Shown here one piece after another: positions 27,959 to 37,100 of a DNA stretch of 64,000 nt; positions within the stretch are counted from its first letter, which is position 1, and each line of letters opens with the position of its first letter. A model generated the notes under the pieces. The model saw only the letters and a list, made by a program, of their open reading frames with translations, was not told the origin of the DNA and ran no database searches. Position numbers and translations under genes: made by a program. The stretch is taken from assembly GCF_000020565.1 (NCBI RefSeq), contig NC_010830.1, forward strand, positions 1,096,001-1,160,000, given 5' to 3'. The DNA is from Candidatus Amoebophilus asiaticus 5a2 (lineage in GTDB: Bacteria > Bacteroidota > Bacteroidia > Cytophagales > Amoebophilaceae).

Positions 27959-28481
27959 AATAAATAACCCCGCCGCAAGCAGCGGGGTATTCAAAACAAC
28001 CTTAGCTGCCTACTCTCGTATAACATCTCATACGTATTACCTTGATTTTGCACATAACGCGCTATCATCTTCTCATCTCCATGCTTACCTACAGTAGTTG
28101 CAAAATATCCATCACTCCAAAACTCCCCACCCCATAATTGCTTCTTTACTTGCCGACACAGCTTGAATATTTCCCTTGCCGTAAGACTTTTGATTAGCGT
28201 TACGAGTTTGGTTATGCTATATGTTGGAACGCTCTGTACCAGCATATATACATGGTCTTTATCGGTTCCTATTTCTAAAAACTTAATTTGATAACGCTCT
28301 TCAATCTTAATACAAATTTCTTTCAAGGCTTCATCTACTTCCTTATCAAAAACTACACGCCTATATTTTGCTGGTAAGACCAAATGATACAACAACACTG
28401 TTACATTATGACTCTTATGGATATATTTACTCACATATGCAATTTACGCCGCAAGCGGCGGGGAATTCAACCCTAAGAGAT
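27959..28481 (-). mobile_element. IS200/IS605-type element, full copy, inserted in traM
   Basis: The same element as at 8449 and 14625, here on the minus strand with both end hairpins. It lies inside traM and separates the N-terminal from the C-terminal fragment. No target duplication, as expected for this family. Confidence 0.88.
27991..28434 (-). CDS. tnpA: IS200-type Y1 transposase TnpA
   Basis: 147 aa and identical to the other intact copies, including DHVYML in place of the usual HUH and the catalytic Tyr in YVQNQG. GTG start. Confidence 0.9.
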   Translation of the reverse strand: MSKYIHKSHNVTVLLYHLVLPAKYRRVVFDKEVDEALKEICIKIEERYQIKFLEIGTDKDHVYMLVQSVPTYSITKLVTLIKSLTAREIFKLCRQVKKQLWGGEFWSDGYFATTVGKHGDEKMIARYVQNQGNTYEMLYESRQLRLF

Positions 28482-28482
28482 T

Positions 28483-29139
28483 AAAAAAGAGAATGGAAAG
28501 CCAGATGGAAACAGGTTGCAGTATAGAATTACAGTTAAAAAAGAGAATCCCTTTCTTTCTTTATATAAAGAAGAAAAGAAGCCAGTCGTAGAGCAGAAGA
28601 AAGAAAAAAAAGAAAATGTTCCAGCTAAAAAAAGTGCACCTGTAAAGCAACCAGAACAAACTGATACAGGAGGGTTCTTTAGCATGCACAATACAGAACT
28701 AGACGAAGAAAAAAGATTTTATAAAGCCATTTTTAGAGAGGCCCAACAAGTGCAAGCCGGCAAAGCTTTAAGAATTATTTTACAAGAAACCATTCCCTCG
28801 CTTAATCTAGATTCGGGCACTATTTTAAAAGGTATTCCTAGTTTTGCAGGAGAGCGTATCAGAATTCATATAACCGCTGGTATCGTTGGAAAGGAAATTA
28901 AGCAGCTCGATTTAGTCTGTTTTGATAAAGAAGATTTAATCGAAGGGGTCTTTCATGACGAGCTAGCCAGACAAATGGAAGAAGCTGCCAAGCAAGGTCT
29001 TTTGGAGGAAGTATTAGACTTAGACTTTAAAGGAAGTGAAATAGCTAAGAAAGCCAATAACTATGCTAGAAATTATAAGAATATAAATATTGATAAAGGC
29101 AGAGAAATTTTTGTGTCAATACCTCAAAAAGAAGAATAA
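28483..29139 (+). pseudogene. traM: traM fragment, C-terminal part
   Basis: The frame is open from the IS200 edge (KKENGKPDGNRLQYRITVKK) through a Lys/Glu-rich linker to the TraM C-terminal domain. That domain includes FYKAIFREAQQVQAGKALRIIL, LNSDSGTILKGIPSFAGERI-like residues near 100 and the tail VSIPQKEE. An apparent TTG start at 28516 is internal. Together with 27761-27958 it makes a traM of nearly normal composition, so only the IS broke it. Without traM and traG the conjugation apparatus is dead. Confidence 0.78.
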
Positions 29140-29284
29140 AGGTAGCGCTAAGGTCCTTTAAGAGCGGCTAAATAAGCTTATTCCTCTTTGCACCCCTTAC
29201 AATAGTCTGTGTAGATAAGGTAGTTATTTCGTTAAAGAGGTGACCTGAAAGCACTTTTTTGCAAAAAGGTTTAAAATCTATAGT

Positions 29285-30195
29285 AGAGTTCTTCTGAAAC
29301 CTAAGGAATAAGCATAAATGTATAAATTAGGGATAAAAAAACAGAAAGATTAATGGAAAACAGTCATCTAAAAACCTTAAAGCCAGAAGAATTCCGTCGC
29401 TTAACAGGCGTAAAGGCTGAGACCTTTGCCAAAATGTTAGCTATCATACAGAAAGCCATTCAAACAAAGAAAGCTAAAGTAGGGCGGCCTAATAAACTGA
29501 GTTGTGAACAAATGCTTTTAATGACTTTAGAATATTTAAGAGAATACCGCACATACTTCCATATTTCAAAAAGTTATGGAATAAGTGAGAGTAATTGCTA
29601 TTATACCATCCGTTTTATTGAAGAGGCGTTAATTAAAAGTGGTCAATTCACTTTACCAGGCCGTAAAGCATTGTTAAAAAGCGATATGGAATATGCAGTA
29701 ATCTTAATAGATGCTACAGAGAGCCCCATTGAGCGGCCTAAAAAAAGCAGCGATATTACTACTCAGGTAAAAAGAAACGACATACACTAAAGACACAACT
29801 AGTTGTCGATAAGCAAACGCGAGCCATAATATGTAGTAGTTTTTCAAATGGAAAGCGGCATGACTTTCGCTTGTTTAAGGAATCTAAGGTACATATAAGC
29901 CAGCATAGTCAAGCCATAGTAGATACAGGCTATCAAGGGTTAAAGAGGCTACATGACAAATCGCTTATGCCTAAAAAACGCAGTAAAAAGCATCCTTTGA
30001 CCAAAGCCGATAAGAGGAGTAATCAGCAATTAGCCAGCCAAAGGGTGCTTAGCGAGCATATAATTGGTATGCTCAAGCGGTTTAAAATTTTAGCGGAGCG
30101 TTACAGAAATAGGAGAAAAAGATTTGGGCTACGCTTTAATCTTATTGCTGGAATTTATAACTATGAACTTTTATGTTAAGTTTCGGAAGAACTCT
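29285..30195 (+). mobile_element. IS5-type element with -1 frameshift transposase
   Basis: 911 bp with 20-bp imperfect inverted ends (AGAGTTCTTCTGAAACCTAA / AGAGTTCTTCCGAAACTTAA) and a probable 3-bp duplication AGT on each side. It holds one transposase gene in two frames. A lone, partly matching end (GCTCTTCTGAAACG) near 4460 may be a relic of the same group. Confidence 0.82.
29353..30179 (+). CDS. IS5-type transposase in two frames (A7G slip site)
   Basis: Frame one (29353-29790, 145 aa) carries the helix-turn-helix-like start and the first catalytic Asp region (AVILIDATESPIERP). After the run A7G at 29740-29747, frame -1 continues smoothly with YYYSGKKKRHTLKTQLVVD, AIVDTGYQGLKRL and the C-terminal FGLRFNLIAGIYNYELL, ending at 30179. 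A AAA AAG is the classic slippery heptamer used by several IS families for programmed -1 frameshifting, so this may be a regulated fusion rather than a broken gene. A plain one-base indel in a homopolymer looks the same and cannot be excluded. Confidence 0.75.
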
Positions 30196-30250
30196 AGTAT
30201 TCTTACAAAATTTTAGTAAAATTTGAGTTGGGTGATATTCTACTCTCTTT

Positions 30251-30368
30251 GTCTTAAAACAAGCACAATTAACGGCTAAGAGAGAAGAGGCGAACACCCC
30301 CCCACAACATAAAGGGGGTGGGTCTCTCTGCCATTTAGTTTAGCCAGGTGCGTGCTTGTACCTAAGAC
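30251..30368 (+). ncRNA. Candidate rod-shaped structured RNA, class unknown
   Basis: A 118-nt region more GC-rich than its surroundings folds as nested helices: GTCTTA/TAAGAC at the ends, ACAAGCAC/GTGCTTGT next, GGCTAA/TTAGCC, GAGAGA/TCTCTC, and CACCCCC/GGGGGTG at the tip with a 12-nt loop. All arms pair in the right nested order. A weak promoter-like TTG...TCTCTTTG ends exactly at its 5' side. The overall rod shape recalls 6S RNA, but I find no diagnostic motif, and no SRP GGAA-type tip. Strand is assumed from the promoter-like box; the inverted structure would fold on either strand. Confidence 0.45.
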
Positions 30369-30696
30369 AGCTAGGTGTACAGAGGTCCCTCCCCCTTATT
30401 GTTTTTTATAGACCTTTGGACCTCGGGTCTTAAAACTTACTCATCATGGGTTATATTATAAGGTCCTTTCTCCTCCTTTCAGCTTATACAGTTATTGATA
30501 CAATCAGCTATTTCTTGTTTGTACTAGTGTGCTGCATGTTTGTCGTTATCATCTATACAGGTACGAACAAATAGAAATATGAATGAATGATGGATTAGAT
30601 GATAAAATTTAACTATAATACTTCCTGCATTACATATGCTAACTTTAAACTTAGCATAAACATATAGAACTGAAAGCTATACTATAATTACCAATC
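30369..30696. other. Spacer after the structured RNA
   Basis: No gene seen. A 7-bp inverted repeat GAGGTCC (30382-30388) / GGACCTC (30418-30424) encloses a T-run (30401-30406). It may be a terminator-like or regulatory structure for the RNA upstream. The last 200 bases are plain AT-rich leader of the symporter gene. Confidence 0.35.
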
Positions 30697-32154
30697 ATGA
30701 TTTTATCTACCTCTACTGTTTTATTCAGTATTTTCTTATTTGCTAATCTAATAGTAGGCTTGCTTGCAGGCCGTCGTGTAAAAAATTTACGAGATTATTC
30801 TATTGGTAATAGAGATTTCTCTACTGGCGCGCTTACTGCTACAATTGTAGCTACTTGGATTGGAGGTGGGACAATGATTTATGGATTGGCTAATATTTAC
30901 AGTAATGGGCTAGGGTTCATTATTCCTTTATTAGGAACATCCTTAGGCTTATTACTAACAGGACTTGTAACTGATCGAATGGGGGAATTTTTAAATAACC
31001 TGTTTGTAGCCGAGGCTATGGGAGATTTATATGGAAAATTAGCACGAATCATTACTGCTTTTAGTGGCATATTATGGGGAATAGGAGGATTAGCCATTCA
31101 GTTTAAAGTAGTTGCCAAAATATTGACTTTGATATTTGGATTTGAAGGCCCTGGAGTTACTATAGCAGCAGCCCTTATTATTATTATCTACTCAGCTTTT
31201 GGTGGAATTAGGGCAGTTACTACCACAGACATATTCCAGTTCTTTGCCTTTGGTATATTCGTGCCCATTCTAGCCTTAGTCATCTGGAATAGTATCAAAG
31301 AGCCTCATAAAGCTATCTATACCCTAGCTACTAATCCTATTTTTAGTTTTAAAGAATTAATAGGTTGGAATACAAAATCTGCAAACTTTTTAACTTTTCT
31401 AATATATGGCATAACGCCTACTATGGTTCCGGCTGTGTTTCAAAGAATAGTTATGGCTCAAGGCCTCACACAAGCAAGGAAAGCATATACCTATGCGGCT
31501 GGGGTATCAGTTTTAATGTTCCTGTTTGTCATTTGGATAGGGATTTTGTTGCTAGCCAATAACCCTAATCTATCCCCTAATAATTTACTTAACTTTATTA
31601 TTGATAACTATTCCTATACCTGGCTAAAAGGACTTATCGGTATAGGAATTATATCTATGGCCATGTCTACGGCTGATTCTGATCTCAATTCTTCCGCAGT
31701 ATTATTTGTTAATGATATTATAAAGCCTCTAGGAATTTTTAATAAGAACTTAATGCTTATCACTAGAGTATTAGCGTTGGTTTTAGGTGCTTTCGCTTTG
31801 TTATTAGCCTTAAGAATGCAAGATCTTTTATCCATTTTATTGCTTTCCGGCAGCTTTTATATGCCGATTGTCAGCGTGCCGTTATTACTAGCCATTTTTG
31901 GATTTCGTAGCACTACTAGAGCGGTATTAATAGGTATGTCAGCTGGATTCATCACAGTTTTATGGTGGGAAATATTCATGGGCAAGACAGGGATTAATAG
32001 TCTGGGGTTAGGTATGGTAGCCAATTTAATCTTTTTAATAGGCAGCCATTATATTCTACAAGAACAAGGTGGCTGGATAGGTATTCAAAAAAAAAGAACC
32101 CTTATTGGCAGCAAGGCAAGCCCGCCAAGAAGCTTGGAAAAGGTTTATTGGTAA
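30697..32154 (+). CDS. Sodium:solute symporter (SSF), N-terminal part of a split sensor
   Basis: A polytopic transporter with about 12-13 hydrophobic segments and the SSF pattern (Na+-coupled uptake of a small solute such as proline or another metabolite). Visible are RDYSIGNRDFSTGALTATIVATWIGGG near residue 30-55, SAFGGIRAVTTTDIFQFF near 165, and GIISMAMSTADSDLNSSAVLFVNDI near 310-340 (the sodium-site region). The frame leaves the natural sequence at a run of nine A (about 32087-32095) and ends with 20 odd residues. In the alternative frame the protein continues directly into the next ORF, so both were one SSF-sensor fusion. Transport may still work without the rest. Confidence 0.85.
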   Translation: MILSTSTVLFSIFLFANLIVGLLAGRRVKNLRDYSIGNRDFSTGALTATIVATWIGGGTMIYGLANIYSNGLGFIIPLLGTSLGLLLTGLVTDRMGEFLNNLFVAEAMGDLYGKLARIITAFSGILWGIGGLAIQFKVVAKILTLIFGFEGPGVTIAAALIIIIYSAFGGIRAVTTTDIFQFFAFGIFVPILALVIWNSIKEPHKAIYTLATNPIFSFKELIGWNTKSANFLTFLIYGITPTMVPAVFQRIVMAQGLTQARKAYTYAAGVSVLMFLFVIWIGILLLANNPNLSPNNLLNFIIDNYSYTWLKGLIGIGIISMAMSTADSDLNSSAVLFVNDIIKPLGIFNKNLMLITRVLALVLGAFALLLALRMQDLLSILLLSGSFYMPIVSVPLLLAIFGFRSTTRAVLIGMSAGFITVLWWEIFMGKTGINSLGLGMVANLIFLIGSHYILQEQGGWIGIQKKRTLIGSKASPPRSLEKVYW

Positions 32155-34030
32155 CTTTAAACAGGCTAATATATACGATTACCTACAAAAAAACTTACCT
32201 GCTTATGAAGTAGTATATTCTATGTTCGCCATTTATGTAATTGGGGCTACCTATGCTTCTTTTTATACTGTATCTGAAAAGATTATTAGTAATCACCGGG
32301 ATCTGTATGACTTTGCTGCACATTCTGTCCTGTTTGTGACAGCTGGATTCTTAACCTACCCGGCTTGGCCCCCCACTTTTAAAGGTAAACGTTTTATAAC
32401 CTTTGCTTGGCCAGCAGGTATATTTTATGTTCTATTCGTCATAGGTATCATTCTAGTACTCATGAGTGGTTTTCATGAAGTACAGGTAATGATTTTTTTG
32501 CTTAACCTAGTTATGGCTGCATTCTTATTATCATGGCCTTTAATGCTCTTTTTATCTATTACAGGTGTCTTAATAGGAATTTTGGCAATGTATATGCAGT
32601 GTGGCCATTTGTACTGTGGTAATATAGATGGTACAGCAGAATTTAAGGTTGTTTATGGTATTCTTTTAATAAGTAGCTTTCTAATTGCGATTTTCAGGTT
32701 TAAAGAGAATAAAAAGAAATTAGAAAGTAAAAACATTTATCTAGCTAGGTTGTATGAGGAAAAGAGTAACGAGCTAGCAGAGATTTTAGGCTATAGAGAA
32801 CAAATAATAAAAGAACTAAGTGAGGATGAGAAAAGATTGTTTGATGATACTACGGCTGCTTATATAGAGCAGATCATCTACCGAATGACGGATTATATGC
32901 GTCTAGAGGTGACTACAATTAATTTAGATCAGCTTTTGTTAGAAGTTAAAGATATTCTGAAGCTCAAAGAGCTTGATAACATGACTCAATTGATAACTAA
33001 AAAACTGACAAAAGAAGAATCCATTCATGGCGATACAGCAAAACTCAAGCAGTTATTAGTGAATGCTATCCTATATGTCCAAAAGCACAGCCTTTCGAAC
33101 CAACCTATCACGTTGATAATAGAAGATGCCAAGCTAGGTCATCGAGTAGATTATATTAAAGATTATACCAGGCAATTAGCAGCTTTAAAATTTACCATTA
33201 CCATAGAAAAGGACATACCGACTAAAAAGGATCTCTATATGATCGACCAACTGCCTTTGTTAAGTCAACACAGTAGAAAAGGTAAATTAATAGAAAATGC
33301 TCGTATCATTCATGCGCACTATGGCTATGCCAACCTAGACAGCGAGCATACACAGGTATATGTACTCCCTATTAACGTGCGAGAAGTAAGAGGCAAAGTG
33401 ATGGAATTATTAAGGGAGCCAGTAGAGGCAGATAGAGAAGAAGTAAGACATCCATTGGCTATCGAGCTTGAAAAAGAGTTAATGGATAAAATAAAAGGGA
33501 AAAAGATAGATGGTAAGGTTATTAATAAGGCGCTGGATACTATTAAAAGATATCATGCAGGCGTTAAGCGTAAATCAGGCGAACCTTTCTTTACGCATCC
33601 TATTAATGTGGCTTTGATTCTATTAGAATACTGCCAAGATCAGGACGCAGTTATAGCAGCATTATTACATGATACGGTAGAGGATACGAGTCTTTCACTT
33701 GTTCAAATTAAATCTATGTTTGGCGAGGATGTGGCTTTTATAGTAAACAAAGTAACTAACCTAGAAGATAACTTGCGTAGAGTCAGTTTAGAAGACCATG
33801 AGAATGTCTATCGTTTAATGAACTATGAAGATGAGCGGGCAGCTTTTGTCAAATTAGCAGACAGGCTGCATAACATGCGCACTATCAGTGGTCATTCTTC
33901 ACTTGCCAAGCAAAAACATATAGCAACTGAAACGTTAAATTTCTTTGTTCCGCTAGCTAAAAACTTAGGTCTTACAACTGTATCACAGGAGCTAGAAAAG
34001 CTTAGTTTAGAGGTACTCGGTAAGAAATAA
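32105..34030 (+). CDS. Sensor remnant: membrane domain, degenerate kinase, RelA/SpoT-type HD domain
   Basis: The frame is open from the A9 run; the TTG at 32105 is only the first formal start. It holds six further membrane segments (to about residue 200), a coiled linker, and a region with a weak HATPase N-box (HGDTAKLKQLLVNAILYVQ near 318) but no H-box histidine or clear ATP-lid glycines, so kinase activity is doubtful. The C-terminal ~180 residues match the HD hydrolase half of RelA/SpoT: FFTHPINVALILLE, AALLHDTVEDT near 520 and FVKLADRLHNMRT near 580. No ppGpp synthetase domain follows. It may degrade (p)ppGpp or a related nucleotide in response to solute (inference). Confidence 0.75.
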   Translation: MAARQARQEAWKRFIGNFKQANIYDYLQKNLPAYEVVYSMFAIYVIGATYASFYTVSEKIISNHRDLYDFAAHSVLFVTAGFLTYPAWPPTFKGKRFITFAWPAGIFYVLFVIGIILVLMSGFHEVQVMIFLLNLVMAAFLLSWPLMLFLSITGVLIGILAMYMQCGHLYCGNIDGTAEFKVVYGILLISSFLIAIFRFKENKKKLESKNIYLARLYEEKSNELAEILGYREQIIKELSEDEKRLFDDTTAAYIEQIIYRMTDYMRLEVTTINLDQLLLEVKDILKLKELDNMTQLITKKLTKEESIHGDTAKLKQLLVNAILYVQKHSLSNQPITLIIEDAKLGHRVDYIKDYTRQLAALKFTITIEKDIPTKKDLYMIDQLPLLSQHSRKGKLIENARIIHAHYGYANLDSEHTQVYVLPINVREVRGKVMELLREPVEADREEVRHPLAIELEKELMDKIKGKKIDGKVINKALDTIKRYHAGVKRKSGEPFFTHPINVALILLEYCQDQDAVIAALLHDTVEDTSLSLVQIKSMFGEDVAFIVNKVTNLEDNLRRVSLEDHENVYRLMNYEDERAAFVKLADRLHNMRTISGHSSLAKQKHIATETLNFFVPLAKNLGLTTVSQELEKLSLEVLGKK

Positions 34031-34164
34031 ATACTTTTTACTTATTGATGGGAGACTAGCATGGTATGATATATGATAAAGAGCGAAAGTATCATATTGA
34101 TGTTATTTTTCTTGGATCTATATTGTTTAAATGCTATCATGCTTCCTTGCTAACTTAAAATACC

Positions 34165-37100
34165 ATGAAATATAACTTAGGCCAGCAATTAATGGCCTAC
34201 ACGCTACTTTTAAGTTTGTTTTTACAAAGCTGTGGTAGTTCAACTAACCCACTTATTCCTATCGAGGAAGCTAACTTAGGATCCACACAAGAGATAATTC
34301 CACAAACGCTCATCCAGCCTTTATTGGGTCAAGTATTTACTGCAGCAGAAGGCCATCTAGTTACTTTTTATGAAAAAGATGGTCAGTTGCAAGCAGAAGT
34401 CGAAGAGCATTTGCCAAAGGGTTTTAGCAAAACGCACAAATTACCTGTTTATATAGAGTCAGGTATAAACCTAGTACAATTAGCAAGCCTAGGCAAGCCT
34501 GTATACAAGAAACTTACCCATGTTAATCTACCTAAAAGCAAATGGCCGGGTTATGTGTATGTAGGTAATGCTGGTTTAATGGGTGGAGGTAATACTCAAG
34601 GAAGAACAAAGATGAGCGACGAGGAAGTGTTTATACAATGTAAAAAAGATGCTGACCACGGATATATAGATGCTCAATATAACGTAGCCTCAATGTATGA
34701 GAACGGAAAAGGTGTAGATCAGAACTATCAAAAGGCAATAAAATGGTATACAAAAGCTGCTAACAAAGGGCATGCGGAAGCACAATATAATTTAGGATGG
34801 ATATATCAAAATAGCCTAGGTGTAGATCAGGACTATCAAAAGGCAAGAGGGTGGTTTGAAAAAGCTGCAATACAAAGGCATGCAGGAGCACAATATAATC
34901 TAGGATGCATGTATAAAGATAAACTAGGTGTAGCACAAGATTATGCAAAGGCAAGAGAGTGGTTTGAAAAAGCTGCGGTACAAGGGGTTGCAGATGCTCA
35001 ATATAAGCTAGGTTCCTTATATCAAAATAGCCTAGGTGTAGCACAAGATTATAAAAAGGCAAGAGAGTGGTTTGAGGAAGCTGCTGCACAAAGGCATGCA
35101 AGAGCTCAAAATAATCTAGGTTTCCTATATCAACATGGACTAGGTATGAATCAAGATTATGAAAAGGCAAGAGAGTGGTTTAAGAAAGCTGCTGATCAAG
35201 GGCATGCCCATGCACAATATAATCTAGGCTTCCTATATCAACATGGACTAGGTATGAATCAAGATTATACAAAGGCAAAAGAGTGGTATAAAAAAGCTGC
35301 TGAAAAAGAGCATGCAGGAGCAGAAAGAATGCTAAAAGATTTAATAGAAGAAGAAAAGATCAAGGATGAACAGGCGGAAAAGGATTTTTTACAAGCAATT
35401 CAAGGATTTCAGATACTTGATAATCCTGCAAACCCAAGAGATATTAACCCCCTCCATAAGGAGAGCGCCGATCAAATAGAAAATATAAATGCTCAATATA
35501 ACGTAATCTCAATGTGTGAAAAGGAGAAAGGTGTAGAAAAGGACTATGGAAAGGAAAGAGAGAGGTATGAAAAAGCTGCAGAGCAAGGAGATATAGAAGC
35601 ACAATATGAACTGGGTATAATATATGCAAATGGATTAGGCATAAAGCAAGATTATACGAGGGCGAAAGGGTGGCTTGAGAAAGCTGCCGAACAAGGGCAT
35701 AGAGCAGCACAATTTAATTTAGGGTGGATGTATTACCATGGGCAAGGAGTAAAGTGGGATGATAAAAAGCCAAAAGTATGCTACCAGTACAAAAAAGAAG
35801 CTGAACAAGTTGATGTAGAAGCACAATATAAACTGGGCGTTAAGTATTATAATGCGAAGAAGAATATAGATGTAGATTATGAGAAAGCAGTAGCATGGTT
35901 TAAAAAAGCTGCTAAACAAAATCATGTAGATGCACAATATAGAATTGGCTGGATGTATCACCATGCGCAAGGATTAGATCAGAGTTATAAGAAGGCTATA
36001 AAATGGTATGAGAAGGCTGCCACTCGAGGACATAAAGAGGCACAATATAACCTAGGCTTTATATATGACAATAAATTGGGGGGGCAACAGGATGTTATGA
36101 AGGCTATAGTATGGTATGCAAAAGCTTCTGAGCAAGGACAGACAAGTGTACAGAATAATTTAGGTATTATGGATTATAAGGGAGAAGGAGTAGCCAGAGA
36201 TTATTTAAAAGCTGCAGCATGGTATGAAAAAGCAGCTAATCAAGGTCTTGTAGAAGCACAATATGAACTGGGTACAATATATGCAAATGGATTAGGCGTA
36301 GAGCAAGATTATATGAACGCTATAACATGGTTTAAGAAAGCTACTCAGCAAGAACATGCGCCTTCACAAAATAAGCTTGGCTGGATATACTATGACCAAA
36401 AAGATTATACAAAAGCTATAACATGGTTTAAAAAAGCTGCTAAACAAAATCATGTAAATGCACAATATAACTTAGGATGGATATACCAATATATAAAGGA
36501 CGTTGGGAAGGATTATGAAAAAGCTATAGTATGGTATCAAAAAGCTGCTGATCAAGGGCATACAGGAGCAAAAAGAATGCTAAAAGATTTAATAAAAAAT
36601 GTGGGTCTATTACAAGAAAATGATTATAGCAAGCTACGAATACAGATTAGGCCTACTACAGAATATGGCTTGCCAATCCCCCAAGAACCCCTTAATACAC
36701 AGAAAGAATTTCAATCAGCTCATAAAATTAATAGACAAAGGTTTAGACGCCCCAATATCTCTAGGGCTGGGTTAAAGACTGATAGTAAAGATAAAGGGAC
36801 TATCAAGCAAAAATTATTTGCTTGTTTACCGGATGGATATGAGTTAGGTAAAGCTCATAATGATGGAGATTGTTTTTTTGATGCACTAGCGCAGTGTGTA
36901 AATAGAATAAATCACACGGATGTTAATACAGCTAAGTATTTGCGTATGCTCTGCCATGAGTTTTACCAAGAAAATAAAGTGTTAGTAGATAGTTGGAATC
37001 AATCAGATTATGGAGGGATAGATAAAGGGGAGGATGAGTATTATATGGTTCAGTACACAGCAGAAGAATGTAAGCAGTATTTTCATGGTAGGGCTCCTAT

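Noticed and set aside
30251..30368. tRNA or tmRNA at the GC-rich island
   Set aside because: No cloverleaf arms, T-loop GTTCGA-type sequence or CCA end; the pairing is a long rod.
34760..35170. 136-codon minus-strand repetitive ORF opposite the 1,877-aa gene
   Set aside because: Antisense shadow of Sel1 repeats, for the same periodicity reason.
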